Shown here piece by piece: positions 27,846 to 36,053 of a DNA stretch of 64,000 nucleotides. Below the pieces are notes generated by a model. That model ran no database searches, was not told the DNA's origin, and saw nothing but the letters and a program-made list of their open reading frames with translations. Source of the DNA: Sphingomonas changbaiensis NBRC 104936. Its GTDB lineage: Bacteria; Pseudomonadota; Alphaproteobacteria; Sphingomonadales; Sphingomonadaceae. The position numbers and the translations under genes were made by a program. The stretch covers positions 27,540 through 91,539 of the forward strand of contig NZ_BBWU01000003.1 of NCBI RefSeq assembly GCF_000974765.1. Reading direction: 5' to 3'. Numbering within the stretch: the first letter of the stretch is position 1; each line of letters starts with the position of its first letter.

Positions 27846-28106
27846 TTGGCGAAGGTCGAAATCTATACCAAATGGGGCTGCCCCTACTGCCTGCGCGCGA
27901 AGAAGCTGCTGGACGGCAAGGGCGCGGCTTACGAGGAATATGACATCACCATGGGCGGCCCGCAGCGCGCCGAGATGATCCAGCGCGCGAACGGCCGCAT
28001 CACCGTGCCGCAGGTGTTCATCGACGGAAAGCATGTCGGCGGGTCCGACGATCTCGCCGCGCTGGACGCGCGCGGCGGCCTCGATCCGCTGCTGAAGGCA
28101 GCCTGA
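27846..28106 (+). CDS. grxC: glutaredoxin 3
   Basis: 86 residues starting at a TTG with GGAGAC upstream. The dithiol active site CPYC lies at about residues 12-15, then the TVPQVF cis-Pro segment and GGSDDL glutathione-binding loop. It reduces disulfides and ribonucleotide reductase using glutathione in the cytosol. It sits between comF and the nitrilase-family gene with short gaps. Confidence 0.95.
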   Translation: MAKVEIYTKWGCPYCLRAKKLLDGKGAAYEEYDITMGGPQRAEMIQRANGRITVPQVFIDGKHVGGSDDLAALDARGGLDPLLKAA

Positions 28107-28113
28107 CGGCCCC

Positions 28114-28938
28114 ATGCGTGCCGCCATTCTGCAGATGCAGTCGGGCGTCGACCCGGCCGCGAACGCGCACACGCTCGTGCAGGCGATCGCCGATGCGCGC
28201 GCGGGCGGGGCGGACATGCTGTTCACGCCCGAAATGTCGAACATGCTCGATCGGGATCGCGCGCGTTCGGAAGCGCATCTTCGGCCGGAGTCGGACGACG
28301 AGACCCTTGCCGTGGTCCGTGAGGCGGCGCGAGACGCGGGGCTCTGGGTCCATCTCGGCTCGCTGGCGTTGCGCGGCGAGGGAGGACAGCGGCTCAACCG
28401 GGGCTTCCTGATCGACGACGGTGGCGCGATCCGCGCGACCTACGACAAGATCCATCTGTTCGACGTCGACCTGCCGACCGGCGAGAGCTGGCGGGAGTCG
28501 GCCGTCTATGCGCGTGGCGGCCGGGCCGTGGCCGCCGACACGCCATGGGCGCGGCTGGGCTTTAGCATCTGCTATGACATGCGCTTTCCCGATCTGTATC
28601 GGGCGCTGACCGGCGCCGGGGCGACGATCCTTGCGGTGCCTGCCGCCTTCACCGTCCCGACCGGCCGCGCGCACTGGCACGTGCTGCTTCGCGCGCGGGC
28701 GATCGAGGCGGGCGTGTTCGTGATCGCCGCCGCCCAGGCCGGAAAGCACGAGGATGGTCGCGAAACTTTCGGCCATTCGCTGGTCGTCGACCCGTGGGGC
28801 GAGGTGCTGCTGGATATGGGCGATGCGCCGGGCCTGGGCTTTGTCGATCTCGATCTCGAGAAAGTGAAGGCAGTGCGATCGCGCGTGCCCGCGATCGACC
28901 ATCGTCGCGACATTCCGCCCGTCGAGGTCGCGCGATGA
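28114..28938 (+). CDS. carbon-nitrogen hydrolase (Nit-type, deaminated-glutathione amidase-like)
   Basis: 274 residues. The Glu-Lys-Cys triad of the nitrilase superfamily is visible: Glu in LFTPEMSN, Lys in YDKIHLFDVD and Cys in GFSICYDMRFPDLYR. YDKIHLFDVD and the spacing match the Nit1/Nit2-like group, which hydrolyses deaminated glutathione, a repair role that fits its place after glutaredoxin. It overlaps the DUF1178 gene by 4 bases. Confidence 0.92.
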   Translation: MRAAILQMQSGVDPAANAHTLVQAIADARAGGADMLFTPEMSNMLDRDRARSEAHLRPESDDETLAVVREAARDAGLWVHLGSLALRGEGGQRLNRGFLIDDGGAIRATYDKIHLFDVDLPTGESWRESAVYARGGRAVAADTPWARLGFSICYDMRFPDLYRALTGAGATILAVPAAFTVPTGRAHWHVLLRARAIEAGVFVIAAAQAGKHEDGRETFGHSLVVDPWGEVLLDMGDAPGLGFVDLDLEKVKAVRSRVPAIDHRRDIPPVEVAR

Positions 28939-29384
28939 TCGTGTTCGACCTGAAATGCGGGCGTGCGCACATCTTCGAGGCCTGGTTCGGCTCCAGCGCC
29001 GACTATGATGACCAGCGCGCACGCGGGCTGATTGAATGCCCGATCTGCGGCGACCAGGCGATCGGAAAGGCGGTGATGGCGCCCAGGATCGGCGGCAAGT
29101 CCTCCGATGGGGACGAGGCGCCGGTCCCGGTCGCAAGCGCGCCGCCGCCCGAAATGAAGGCGCTGATGGCGAAGATGGCGGACCTGCAGTCGAAAATGCT
29201 GGAAGGCTCCGAATGGGTCGGCCGCCGCTTTGCCGACGAGGCACGCGCGATCCATCTGGGCGAGACCGGCCATCGAACGATCCACGGTGAAGCCACGCCC
29301 GCCGAAGCTACCGCGCTGAAGGAAGAAGGCGTCGAGCTGATGCCGCTGCCGTTTCCTGTAATTCCGCCTGACCAGAGTCACTGA
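28935..29384 (+). CDS. DUF1178 family protein
   Basis: 149 residues, starting ATG inside the previous stop (ATGA). The protein opens MIVFDLKC with an N-terminal zinc-ribbon-like Cys arrangement (C8 and CPIC near 37-40). A Pro/Ala-rich linker follows, then a helical region ending HGEATPAEATALKEEGVEL, typical of DUF1178. The role is unknown. The conserved position after the nitrilase gene suggests a linked function. The frame upstream of 28935 belongs to the other gene. Confidence 0.9.
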   Translation: MIVFDLKCGRAHIFEAWFGSSADYDDQRARGLIECPICGDQAIGKAVMAPRIGGKSSDGDEAPVPVASAPPPEMKALMAKMADLQSKMLEGSEWVGRRFADEARAIHLGETGHRTIHGEATPAEATALKEEGVELMPLPFPVIPPDQSH

Positions 29385-29476
29385 GGCAACCGACTCGATC
29401 GTTACGGGTTGCAATCTTCCGTTCAGCCACGGCGCGCCAAGGCCGGCGCGAGGGTGGATCGGATAAGGATGAACAG

Positions 29477-31921
29477 ATGATCGGTCGCTTCGCGTTGTTG
29501 TCCGGCCTGCTCGCGGGTGCGGCGGCTCCCGCCCTTGCCCAGGAGACCTCACCCGCCGCGCCGGCGCCGCAACCGCCGGTCCAGGCAGCGCCGGCTCCGG
29601 CAGCAGCGCCCGACGACGTGATGAGCGACGAGGAGGATATCGTCGTCACCGGCCAGCGCGAGCGTGGCACCGTGATCGGCGACATCAAGCCGGAGGTTCA
29701 GCTCAGCCCCGCCGATATCCGCTCCTATGGCGTCAACTCGGTCGCCGAATTGCTCACCGAACTCGCGCCGCAGATCGGAACCACCCAGGGCCGCGACCGC
29801 GGTGCGTCGGTCGTGCTGCTCAACGGGCTGAAGATCTCCGGCTTCAGCGAAATCCGCGATCTGCCGACCGAGGCGATCCAGCGGGTCGACATCCTGCCTG
29901 AGGAAGTCGCGCTCAAATATGGCTACAAGGCCGAGCAGAAGGTGGTGAACATCGTGCTGCGCCGTCGCTTCCGCGCGACGACGGTCGAACTCAGCGATCG
30001 GCTCGCGACGGACGGCGGCGCCAACCGCCCGCAAGCCGAAGCCAACCTGCTGCGGATCACGCCGGACGGCCGCTTCAGCCTCAACGGCGAATACACTCAC
30101 GCCGGCCAGCTGTTGGAAAGTCAGCGCGACATCTTGCCCGGCACCGGCTTCGACCAGCGCGGCTTCCGCACGTTGCTGCCGTCATCGAACGAGGCCTCGC
30201 TGAATGCGGTCTACGCGCGGGGGATCGCGGACGGCGTGTCGGCGACCATCAACGGCCGCGTCGAGCATGACGACAGCCGTGCGCTGCTGGGCCTGTCCGC
30301 CGACGGCACCGGGCCGTTGATCACCCAGAACAATGATTCCCTGAACACGCGGCTTGCGACCACGCTCAACGGCGCGATTTCCGGCTGGCAATGGACCTTC
30401 ACCGGCGCTTACGACCGCACCGAAACCGAGACGAAGACCAGCGTCACTGCCGATCGCGCGCATTCGACCGCGAGCAACCTGGGCGGTGATTTCACGATCA
30501 ACGGCCAGCCACTGACGCTTCCCGCCGGGCCGATCTCGACCACCGTGCGGCTGAACTCCTCGACCAGCGATTTTTCAAGCCGGAGCACGCGCGGCGGCAC
30601 GATCCGCACCGGCGACGTGCATCGGGATATCGGCGGCGGCCAAATCAACGTCGATCTGCCGGTCGCCAGCCGCGACCGCGCGGTTCTCGGCTTTCTCGGC
30701 AACATGTCGCTGAACGGCAATTTGGAGGTGCAGCAGCTCAGCGATTTCGGCACGCTCAATACCTATGGTTTCGGGACGACCTGGTCGCCGTTCCGCGCGC
30801 TCAACATCATCGCCTCCTATTCGGATGAAGAGGGCCCGCCGACTGCGCAGCAGCTCGGCAATCCGGTGATCGTGACGCCGGGCGTGCGGGTTTTCGATCT
30901 GGTGCGCGGCCAGTCGGCGATCGTCACCCAGATCACCGGTGGAAACCGAAATCTGCTGTCGGACGATCGCCGCGTGCTGAAGCTGGGCATGACGCTCAGG
31001 CCGTTCAGCGAGACGGACCTGAGCCTGACCGCCAACTACACGAGCGCGCGCACGAAGAACGCGATCGAATCCCTGTCCTTCCCGACGGCGGCGATCCAGG
31101 CAGCGTTCCCGGATCGCTTTATCCGTGACGAGGACGGAAATCTTGTCTCGATCGACGCGCGGCCGGTGAACTTCTTCCGCGAACGGAGCGACCAGCTGCG
31201 CTGGGGCATCAATTTCTCGAAGCGGATCAAGGACAGCACCGCCGAGCAGTTCCGGGCGCTCGCCGCAGCAGGACGGATTCAGTTCCCGGGCCGACGGCCG
31301 GGCGGACAGAGCGGCACTGCGACCGGCGCGGGCGGGCAGCGGGGTGGCGGTGGACGGTTCGGCGGCGGCGGGCGCGGCGGCGGCGGTTTCGGCGGCGGCC
31401 GGCTTCAATTCGCGCTGTACCATACTTGGCATTTCAAGGACGACGTCCTGGTTCGGCCGGGCGGCCCGTTCATCGACCTGCTGAACGGCGGCTCGACCGG
31501 GCGCGGCGGCGGCCAGCCGCGGCACGAAATCGAGGCGCAGGCGGGGATCACCCGCAACGGCCTTGGCGCACGGCTGAGCGCGAATTGGCAGAGCGGCACC
31601 ACCGTCCAGGGCGCGAGCGGGCTCCCCGGCGACGATCTCCGCTTCGGATCGCTGGCGACGGTCAATTTCCGGCTGTTCGCGAACCTGGGCGGCATGCCGA
31701 AGGTGGTCGCGGATCATCCCTGGCTGCGCGGATCGCGGGTCACCGTCTCGATCGACAATCTGTTCAACGAACGCCAGCGCGTGCGCGACGCGACCGGGGT
31801 GACGCCGGTCAATTACCAGCCCGACCTGCTCGACCCGCTCGGCCGCACGATCCGGATCAGCTTTCGCAAGCTGTTCTACTCCTTGCCCTCACGAGGCAGC
31901 GCCCGGCCGGGAGACGATTGA
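29477..31921 (+). CDS. TonB-dependent outer-membrane receptor with Gly-rich insert
   Basis: 814 residues. A signal peptide (1-21, ending ALAQ) is followed by a Pro/Ala linker and a TonB-box-like DIVVTGQRE. A plug domain (about 55-160, with VNSVAELLTELAP and the ILPEEVALKYGY segment) precedes a beta-barrel. A very Gly-rich stretch of about 35 residues (607-642) interrupts the barrel, probably as an external or periplasmic loop. The barrel ends TIRISFRKLF but 14 polar residues follow, which is unusual because these barrels normally end in an aromatic residue. The substrate is unknown and no transport genes adjoin. Confidence 0.85.
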   Translation: MIGRFALLSGLLAGAAAPALAQETSPAAPAPQPPVQAAPAPAAAPDDVMSDEEDIVVTGQRERGTVIGDIKPEVQLSPADIRSYGVNSVAELLTELAPQIGTTQGRDRGASVVLLNGLKISGFSEIRDLPTEAIQRVDILPEEVALKYGYKAEQKVVNIVLRRRFRATTVELSDRLATDGGANRPQAEANLLRITPDGRFSLNGEYTHAGQLLESQRDILPGTGFDQRGFRTLLPSSNEASLNAVYARGIADGVSATINGRVEHDDSRALLGLSADGTGPLITQNNDSLNTRLATTLNGAISGWQWTFTGAYDRTETETKTSVTADRAHSTASNLGGDFTINGQPLTLPAGPISTTVRLNSSTSDFSSRSTRGGTIRTGDVHRDIGGGQINVDLPVASRDRAVLGFLGNMSLNGNLEVQQLSDFGTLNTYGFGTTWSPFRALNIIASYSDEEGPPTAQQLGNPVIVTPGVRVFDLVRGQSAIVTQITGGNRNLLSDDRRVLKLGMTLRPFSETDLSLTANYTSARTKNAIESLSFPTAAIQAAFPDRFIRDEDGNLVSIDARPVNFFRERSDQLRWGINFSKRIKDSTAEQFRALAAAGRIQFPGRRPGGQSGTATGAGGQRGGGGRFGGGGRGGGGFGGGRLQFALYHTWHFKDDVLVRPGGPFIDLLNGGSTGRGGGQPRHEIEAQAGITRNGLGARLSANWQSGTTVQGASGLPGDDLRFGSLATVNFRLFANLGGMPKVVADHPWLRGSRVTVSIDNLFNERQRVRDATGVTPVNYQPDLLDPLGRTIRISFRKLFYSLPSRGSARPGDD

Positions 31922-31957
31922 CCGGACGGACGCCGAAGGGCAGGACTCACTCCGCGT

Positions 31958-32034
31958 GCGCCCGTAGCTCAGCAGGATAGAGCATCAGATTCCTAATCTG
32001 AGGGCCGTGGGTTCGAATCCCGCCGGGCGCACCA
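31958..32034 (+). tRNA. tRNA-Arg (anticodon CCT)
   Basis: 77 bases including an encoded CCA. The acceptor stem is GCGCCCG (31958-31964) with CGGGCGC (32024-32030). The D arm is GCTC...GAGC. The anticodon stem TCAGA/TCTGA encloses the loop TTCCTAA, giving CCT at 31992-31994, and the T arm contains GGTTCGAATCC. It reads AGG codons. It lies between the receptor gene and the convergent BNR protein gene. Confidence 0.97.
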
Positions 32035-32045
32035 CATTCGCCGCA

Positions 32046-35000
32046 TTAGTCGCCATCGGGATCGCCGAGAGGATCGGCTGGCACCTTGCCGGTGCCGAGC
32101 GGAGCAAGACCCGCCTTGCGCAGGCTCGTGTTGACCTCCGGAACTCCGGCCTGGGCCTGCTTCCACTCGCTCTCCAGACGCGTGAGCTGGTCGCCGGCGG
32201 CACGCGCGGCGGTCAGTTGGGCGGCGGTCGGCGCGGCCGCGCCTTCCGTCACCTGCGCATAAAGCTGGTCGAGGTTGCGCTGCGTGTGCGCAAGCCCGTC
32301 GCGATTGCTGCTCGTATCGCCGTTCAGAACGCTCTCGATCTCAGTGTCGAGGCGCTTGATCGCCGGATCATCGAGCTTCGCGCTCTTCAGCTGGGCCTGT
32401 TGCGACTTGGCCTGGGCCAGCATCGTCGTCGCCCGGGTCAACAGGTCGCTGACGGCGAGGCCGAGATCGCGCTGTTGCCTCAGCGCTTCGGCGGACGCCT
32501 TGACGCGGGGATCGGGCTGCAGCGTCAGCGGCTGGTCCAGCGTCTTGCCGTCGACGATCAGCCGGACGGTGTAATCGCCGGCAGTCGCCATCGGGCCCAG
32601 CGGCAGGCGCGGCGTCGCATGGGGCACCGCCGAAATCGGGAAGCCCCGACGGGCGCTTGCCGGCGCGGTATAGTGCAGGTCCCAGACCCAGCGGTGCATG
32701 CCGCCCGTGCCCGACAGGTTGCGGGGCGGGATCATCCAATAGGGCGGCACCAGCCCCTGCCTGATTTCCGCTTCCGTGATCTCCGCGGGATCGTCGCTGC
32801 GGTAGCGGCGCACGAGCTTGCCCTGGCCGTCCAGAATCTCGAGCGTGACGGGACCCTTGGCGTCCCTGGGCAGGTAATAGTCGATGATCGCGCCGGCGGG
32901 AGGATTCTCGCCGGTCGGCTCGTCCGGCGGCATCGGCGTGTCCGTCCAGGTGCTGCGGGCGACGCGATAGGCCGCGGCCGGCTTCAGCAGCGTTGCCTGA
33001 CTGGCCGCGGCGGCGGTCATCTGGCGCAGCGGCGTGATATCGTCGAGAATCCAGATCGACCGGCCGTGCGTGCCGACGATCAGGTCGTCGTCCTTGATCG
33101 CCAGGTCGCGCATGGAGGTGTGGGGCAGGTTGAGCTGGAGCGACTCCCAGTGGGCGCCGTCATCGCGCGAGACCCACACCGCCTTTTCGGTGCCCGCGAA
33201 CAGCAATCCCGGCTGCACCGGATCTTCGCGCACCGCGTCGACGGCGGCGTTATCTGGAAGGCCCGCGACGATGGACTCCCAGGTCTTTCCGCCGTCGTGC
33301 GTGCGGAAGATGTAGGGGCGCTGATCGTCGATGCGCATCCGGCTGACCGAGATGTAGGCGGTGTTCGGGTCGAAATGCGAGGCGTCGATCTGCGTGACCT
33401 TGCTCCACGCTGTCATCGATGGCGGGGTGACGTCGGACCAGTTCTTGCCGCCGTCGCGGCTGGTCCATACCAGGCCGTCATCGGTGCCCGCCCACAAGAC
33501 GTTGCTGTCGCGCGGCGAGACGCCCAGCGCATAGACGGTGCCGCGCTGGCTCTCCATGCCGGGGCCGTGCATCGTGCCGACGCTGGCGGGGAGGCCCGGC
33601 TTCTCGCGGGTCAGATCGGGGCTGATCGCCTCCCATGTCGTGCCGCCGTCGCGGGTGCGATAGACCTTGCTGGTCGCGTAATAGAGCGCGTGCGGATCGG
33701 AGGGCGCGAACATGATCGGCTGGGTGCGATCCACCCGATCCGCGCCGGTGAGGACGGGAACGGGCGTGACGTTTTCGACCAGGCCGGTGGACACGTGGAA
33801 GCGCGAGACCTCCGAGCGGCCCGCGCCGTAGACCAGGTCCGGATCGAGCGGGTCCGGCGCCACCTGGGCGTATTCGCTGGCGCCGACCGGATGCCAGTCG
33901 CGCACCGTCACCGCGCCGTCGTTGCCGCGGCTCGAAATGCAGACCGAGCCGCTGTCCTGATAGCCGCCGCACACGCGGTAGGGGAAGGTGTTGGTCGTGG
34001 TGACGTGATAGAGCTGGCCGGTCGGCTGATTGAACCAGGTGCTCCACGTCTTGCCGCCGTTCAGCGTGATCGTGGCGCCCTGGTCGACGGCATAGGCGAT
34101 GATGTCCGGATTGGCCGGATTGATCCAGAGGTTCTGATAATCGTCGCCGCCCGGTGCGCCGCGCACGGGACTCCAGGTTTTGCCGCCATCGACGGACTTC
34201 ATCGTCATGATGCCGGAAATGTAGACAATGTCCGGATTGGTCGGGTGCGGGCGCATCACCGGCAGGTCGTTTTCCGAGATGCTTGCCAGGGGACGCGGAT
34301 CGTCGGTGATGCGCGCCCAGGTCTCACCGGCATCGTCGGAGCGATAGAGCCCGCTGCCCGGGGCGCCCTTGCCACCGGTCTCTGAGCGGACCGACACCGT
34401 CGCGTAGAGCCGCTGCGGGTTGGCCTGGCTGACCGTGACGATCGCCTGCGCGGTGTTGGCCGGAAGGCCGTTTGTCAGCTTGCGCCAGGTGGTGCCGCCG
34501 TCGGTGGATTTGAACAGCCCGCCTTCGGGCCCCTGATACTGGTTCCTGTCTTCCCACGGGCCAAGTCGGTCCTGCCACAGGCTGGCATAGACGGTTTGCG
34601 GCTGGCTCGGGTCGATCGCGACCGAGTAGGCGCCGGTGTTCTCATCCTTGAACAGCACCTGTTGCCAGGTGTTGCCGCCATCGAGCGAGCGATAGACGCC
34701 GCGTTCGGCATTCGGGCCATAGGGGTGGCCGAGCACGGCGGCGAAGACGCGATTGGGGTTCGTCGGATCGACCGCCAGGCCGGGGATTTGCTGCCCGTCG
34801 CGCAACCCGAGGTGCGTCCAGGTCTTGCCCGCATCGGTGGATTTATAAATCCCGTCGCCGACCGACAGGTCCGGCCGATGCTGTCCCTCGCCGCTGCCGA
34901 CATAGAGGATGTTCGGATCGGAGGGCGCCACAGCGATCGAGCCTATCGACTGGGTGGGCTGATCGTCGAACAGGGAATGCCAGGTATTCCCGGCATCGTC

Positions 35001-35240
35001 GGTCTTCCAGACGCCGCCGTTGACGGCGCCGATGTAGAAGACGTTCGGCTGCGTCGCGACGCCGGTCACCGCGCGCGTTCGGCCGCCGCGGAAGGGACCG
35101 ATCATGCGCCACTTCATCGCGCTGGCGACCTGCGCCGTGGCCGGCGGACCGGCCCGCGGGCTCGATGGAGCCGGCTTTGCCGCGAGGCTGGAGGTGCAGG
35201 CGAGGCCCGCGGTGGTGAGCAAGAACGTCAGAACGCGCAT
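32046..35240 (-). CDS. exported BNR/sortilin-like beta-propeller protein
   Basis: 1064 residues from the ATG at 35240 (codons up to 35285 are not signal-like). A signal peptide ends near SLAA. The mature protein is a series of Asp-box/BNR blades of the form S-x-D-x-G-x-T-W (KTDDAGNTWH, KSTDAGKTW, RSLDGGNTW, KSTDGGTTW, RSDDAGETW and more to about residue 720), as in VPS10/sortilin or sialidase-like propellers. A C-terminal helical part ends with a coiled region near 930-1040. Homologues are often called glycosyl hydrolases, but no catalytic residues can be identified here. Confidence 0.85.
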   Translation of the reverse strand: MRVLTFLLTTAGLACTSSLAAKPAPSSPRAGPPATAQVASAMKWRMIGPFRGGRTRAVTGVATQPNVFYIGAVNGGVWKTDDAGNTWHSLFDDQPTQSIGSIAVAPSDPNILYVGSGEGQHRPDLSVGDGIYKSTDAGKTWTHLGLRDGQQIPGLAVDPTNPNRVFAAVLGHPYGPNAERGVYRSLDGGNTWQQVLFKDENTGAYSVAIDPSQPQTVYASLWQDRLGPWEDRNQYQGPEGGLFKSTDGGTTWRKLTNGLPANTAQAIVTVSQANPQRLYATVSVRSETGGKGAPGSGLYRSDDAGETWARITDDPRPLASISENDLPVMRPHPTNPDIVYISGIMTMKSVDGGKTWSPVRGAPGGDDYQNLWINPANPDIIAYAVDQGATITLNGGKTWSTWFNQPTGQLYHVTTTNTFPYRVCGGYQDSGSVCISSRGNDGAVTVRDWHPVGASEYAQVAPDPLDPDLVYGAGRSEVSRFHVSTGLVENVTPVPVLTGADRVDRTQPIMFAPSDPHALYYATSKVYRTRDGGTTWEAISPDLTREKPGLPASVGTMHGPGMESQRGTVYALGVSPRDSNVLWAGTDDGLVWTSRDGGKNWSDVTPPSMTAWSKVTQIDASHFDPNTAYISVSRMRIDDQRPYIFRTHDGGKTWESIVAGLPDNAAVDAVREDPVQPGLLFAGTEKAVWVSRDDGAHWESLQLNLPHTSMRDLAIKDDDLIVGTHGRSIWILDDITPLRQMTAAAASQATLLKPAAAYRVARSTWTDTPMPPDEPTGENPPAGAIIDYYLPRDAKGPVTLEILDGQGKLVRRYRSDDPAEITEAEIRQGLVPPYWMIPPRNLSGTGGMHRWVWDLHYTAPASARRGFPISAVPHATPRLPLGPMATAGDYTVRLIVDGKTLDQPLTLQPDPRVKASAEALRQQRDLGLAVSDLLTRATTMLAQAKSQQAQLKSAKLDDPAIKRLDTEIESVLNGDTSSNRDGLAHTQRNLDQLYAQVTEGAAAPTAAQLTAARAAGDQLTRLESEWKQAQAGVPEVNTSLRKAGLAPLGTGKVPADPLGDPDGD

Positions 35241-35634
35241 GTCTTCGATATCCGGAGCTTTGAAGCCCAGTGGCTGGGCATCCAATGATGTGACGGGAAC
35301 CTGAGCGCGCCGCGGATCATGAAGAGCAAAGAGTTACAGATGAATTCCCCCGCGACGAATCCGGACGCTAACGAGGATCAAGATTATTTGGAAGAGTCCC
35401 GGGCCCCCCTCCGGCGGTCCAGTGCAGCCGATTTCCGAATGATCTGACAGCCCCATGGGCCTGATGCCGGGAACGCCCTGCATCTGTGTGAGATTCATCA
35501 CCTTTCGTTCGTGTGCGGCCGCACCGACCCTTTCCGCCCGATCGGGCACATCTGGGGCACCGGCCATGGTGGCCGGCGGGTGATCCGGGGGACAGTCAAG
35601 GCTCGGTCATCCAGCATCATGGATGGAGGAAAGA
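35241..35634. other. intergenic region without a recognised gene
   Basis: About 390 bases between two divergent exported-protein genes. Frames here are short and unlike known proteins. A perfect CCGGCCA-TGG-TGGCCGG hairpin lies at 35560-35576. The region must hold the promoters of both neighbours, but no clear -35/-10 pair stands out. Confidence 0.5.
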
Positions 35635-35994
35635 ATGTTTCATTCCAAACTGTTCGGCAGCCACGGCTTCCGCAACCTGCTGATCATCGGCCTGGCGTCG
35701 TCGCTCGCCACCCCGGCGATTTCGTCCGGCTATATGAAGATCAGCAACAATCCCGACGGCACGCGGACGGCCAGAATCTCCTATGCCGATCTCGACCTGT
35801 CTTCGTCCGACGGGCAGCGTGAGCTGAACAAGCGCGTGAAATCGGCCGTGTCGCGGATCTGCTCAGAGCCCGGTTCTCTTGCATCGGCCGAGCATGCCTG
35901 CCGCGCGAACGCGTCGAAGTCGACGCAGGCGCAGGTTTTCGCGGCGGTGGAGCGGTCGCAGACTCGTCTGGCCATGGCGACGCCCGGCCGCTGA
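35635..35994 (+). CDS. UrcA family protein
   Basis: 119 residues from the ATG at 35635 with GGAGGAAAG upstream. A signal peptide (about 1-31, ending AISSG) is followed by the UrcA pattern: a RISYADLDLSSSDGQREL block, Arg-Val in KRVKSAV, and a Cys pair (C83 and C93 region) that probably forms a disulfide. These small secreted proteins are abundant in sphingomonads, and their role is unknown. The strong terminator at 36013 makes it a single-gene unit. Confidence 0.88.
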   Translation: MFHSKLFGSHGFRNLLIIGLASSLATPAISSGYMKISNNPDGTRTARISYADLDLSSSDGQRELNKRVKSAVSRICSEPGSLASAEHACRANASKSTQAQVFAAVERSQTRLAMATPGR

Positions 35995-36012
35995 AGTGAT
36001 CCGACCCCCTTC

Positions 36013-36044
36013 GAGGCGGTGGCCTCCGGGCCGCCGCCTCTTTT
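36013..36044 (+). terminator. rho-independent terminator of the UrcA gene
   Basis: A 12-bp stem GAGGCGGTGGCC/GGCCGCCGCCTC (one G-T pair) with loop TCCG is followed immediately by TTTT. It lies 19 bases after the stop codon. Confidence 0.88.
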
Positions 36045-36053
36045 GCTGCTCGG

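Noticed and set aside
31300..31400. Tandem DNA repeat in the receptor gene
   Set aside because: It is in frame and only Gly-codon-rich; there is no regular DNA repeat unit.
31958..32034. tRNA-Arg as an integration site
   Set aside because: No partial copy of its 3' end is seen in the window and no integrase lies beside it.
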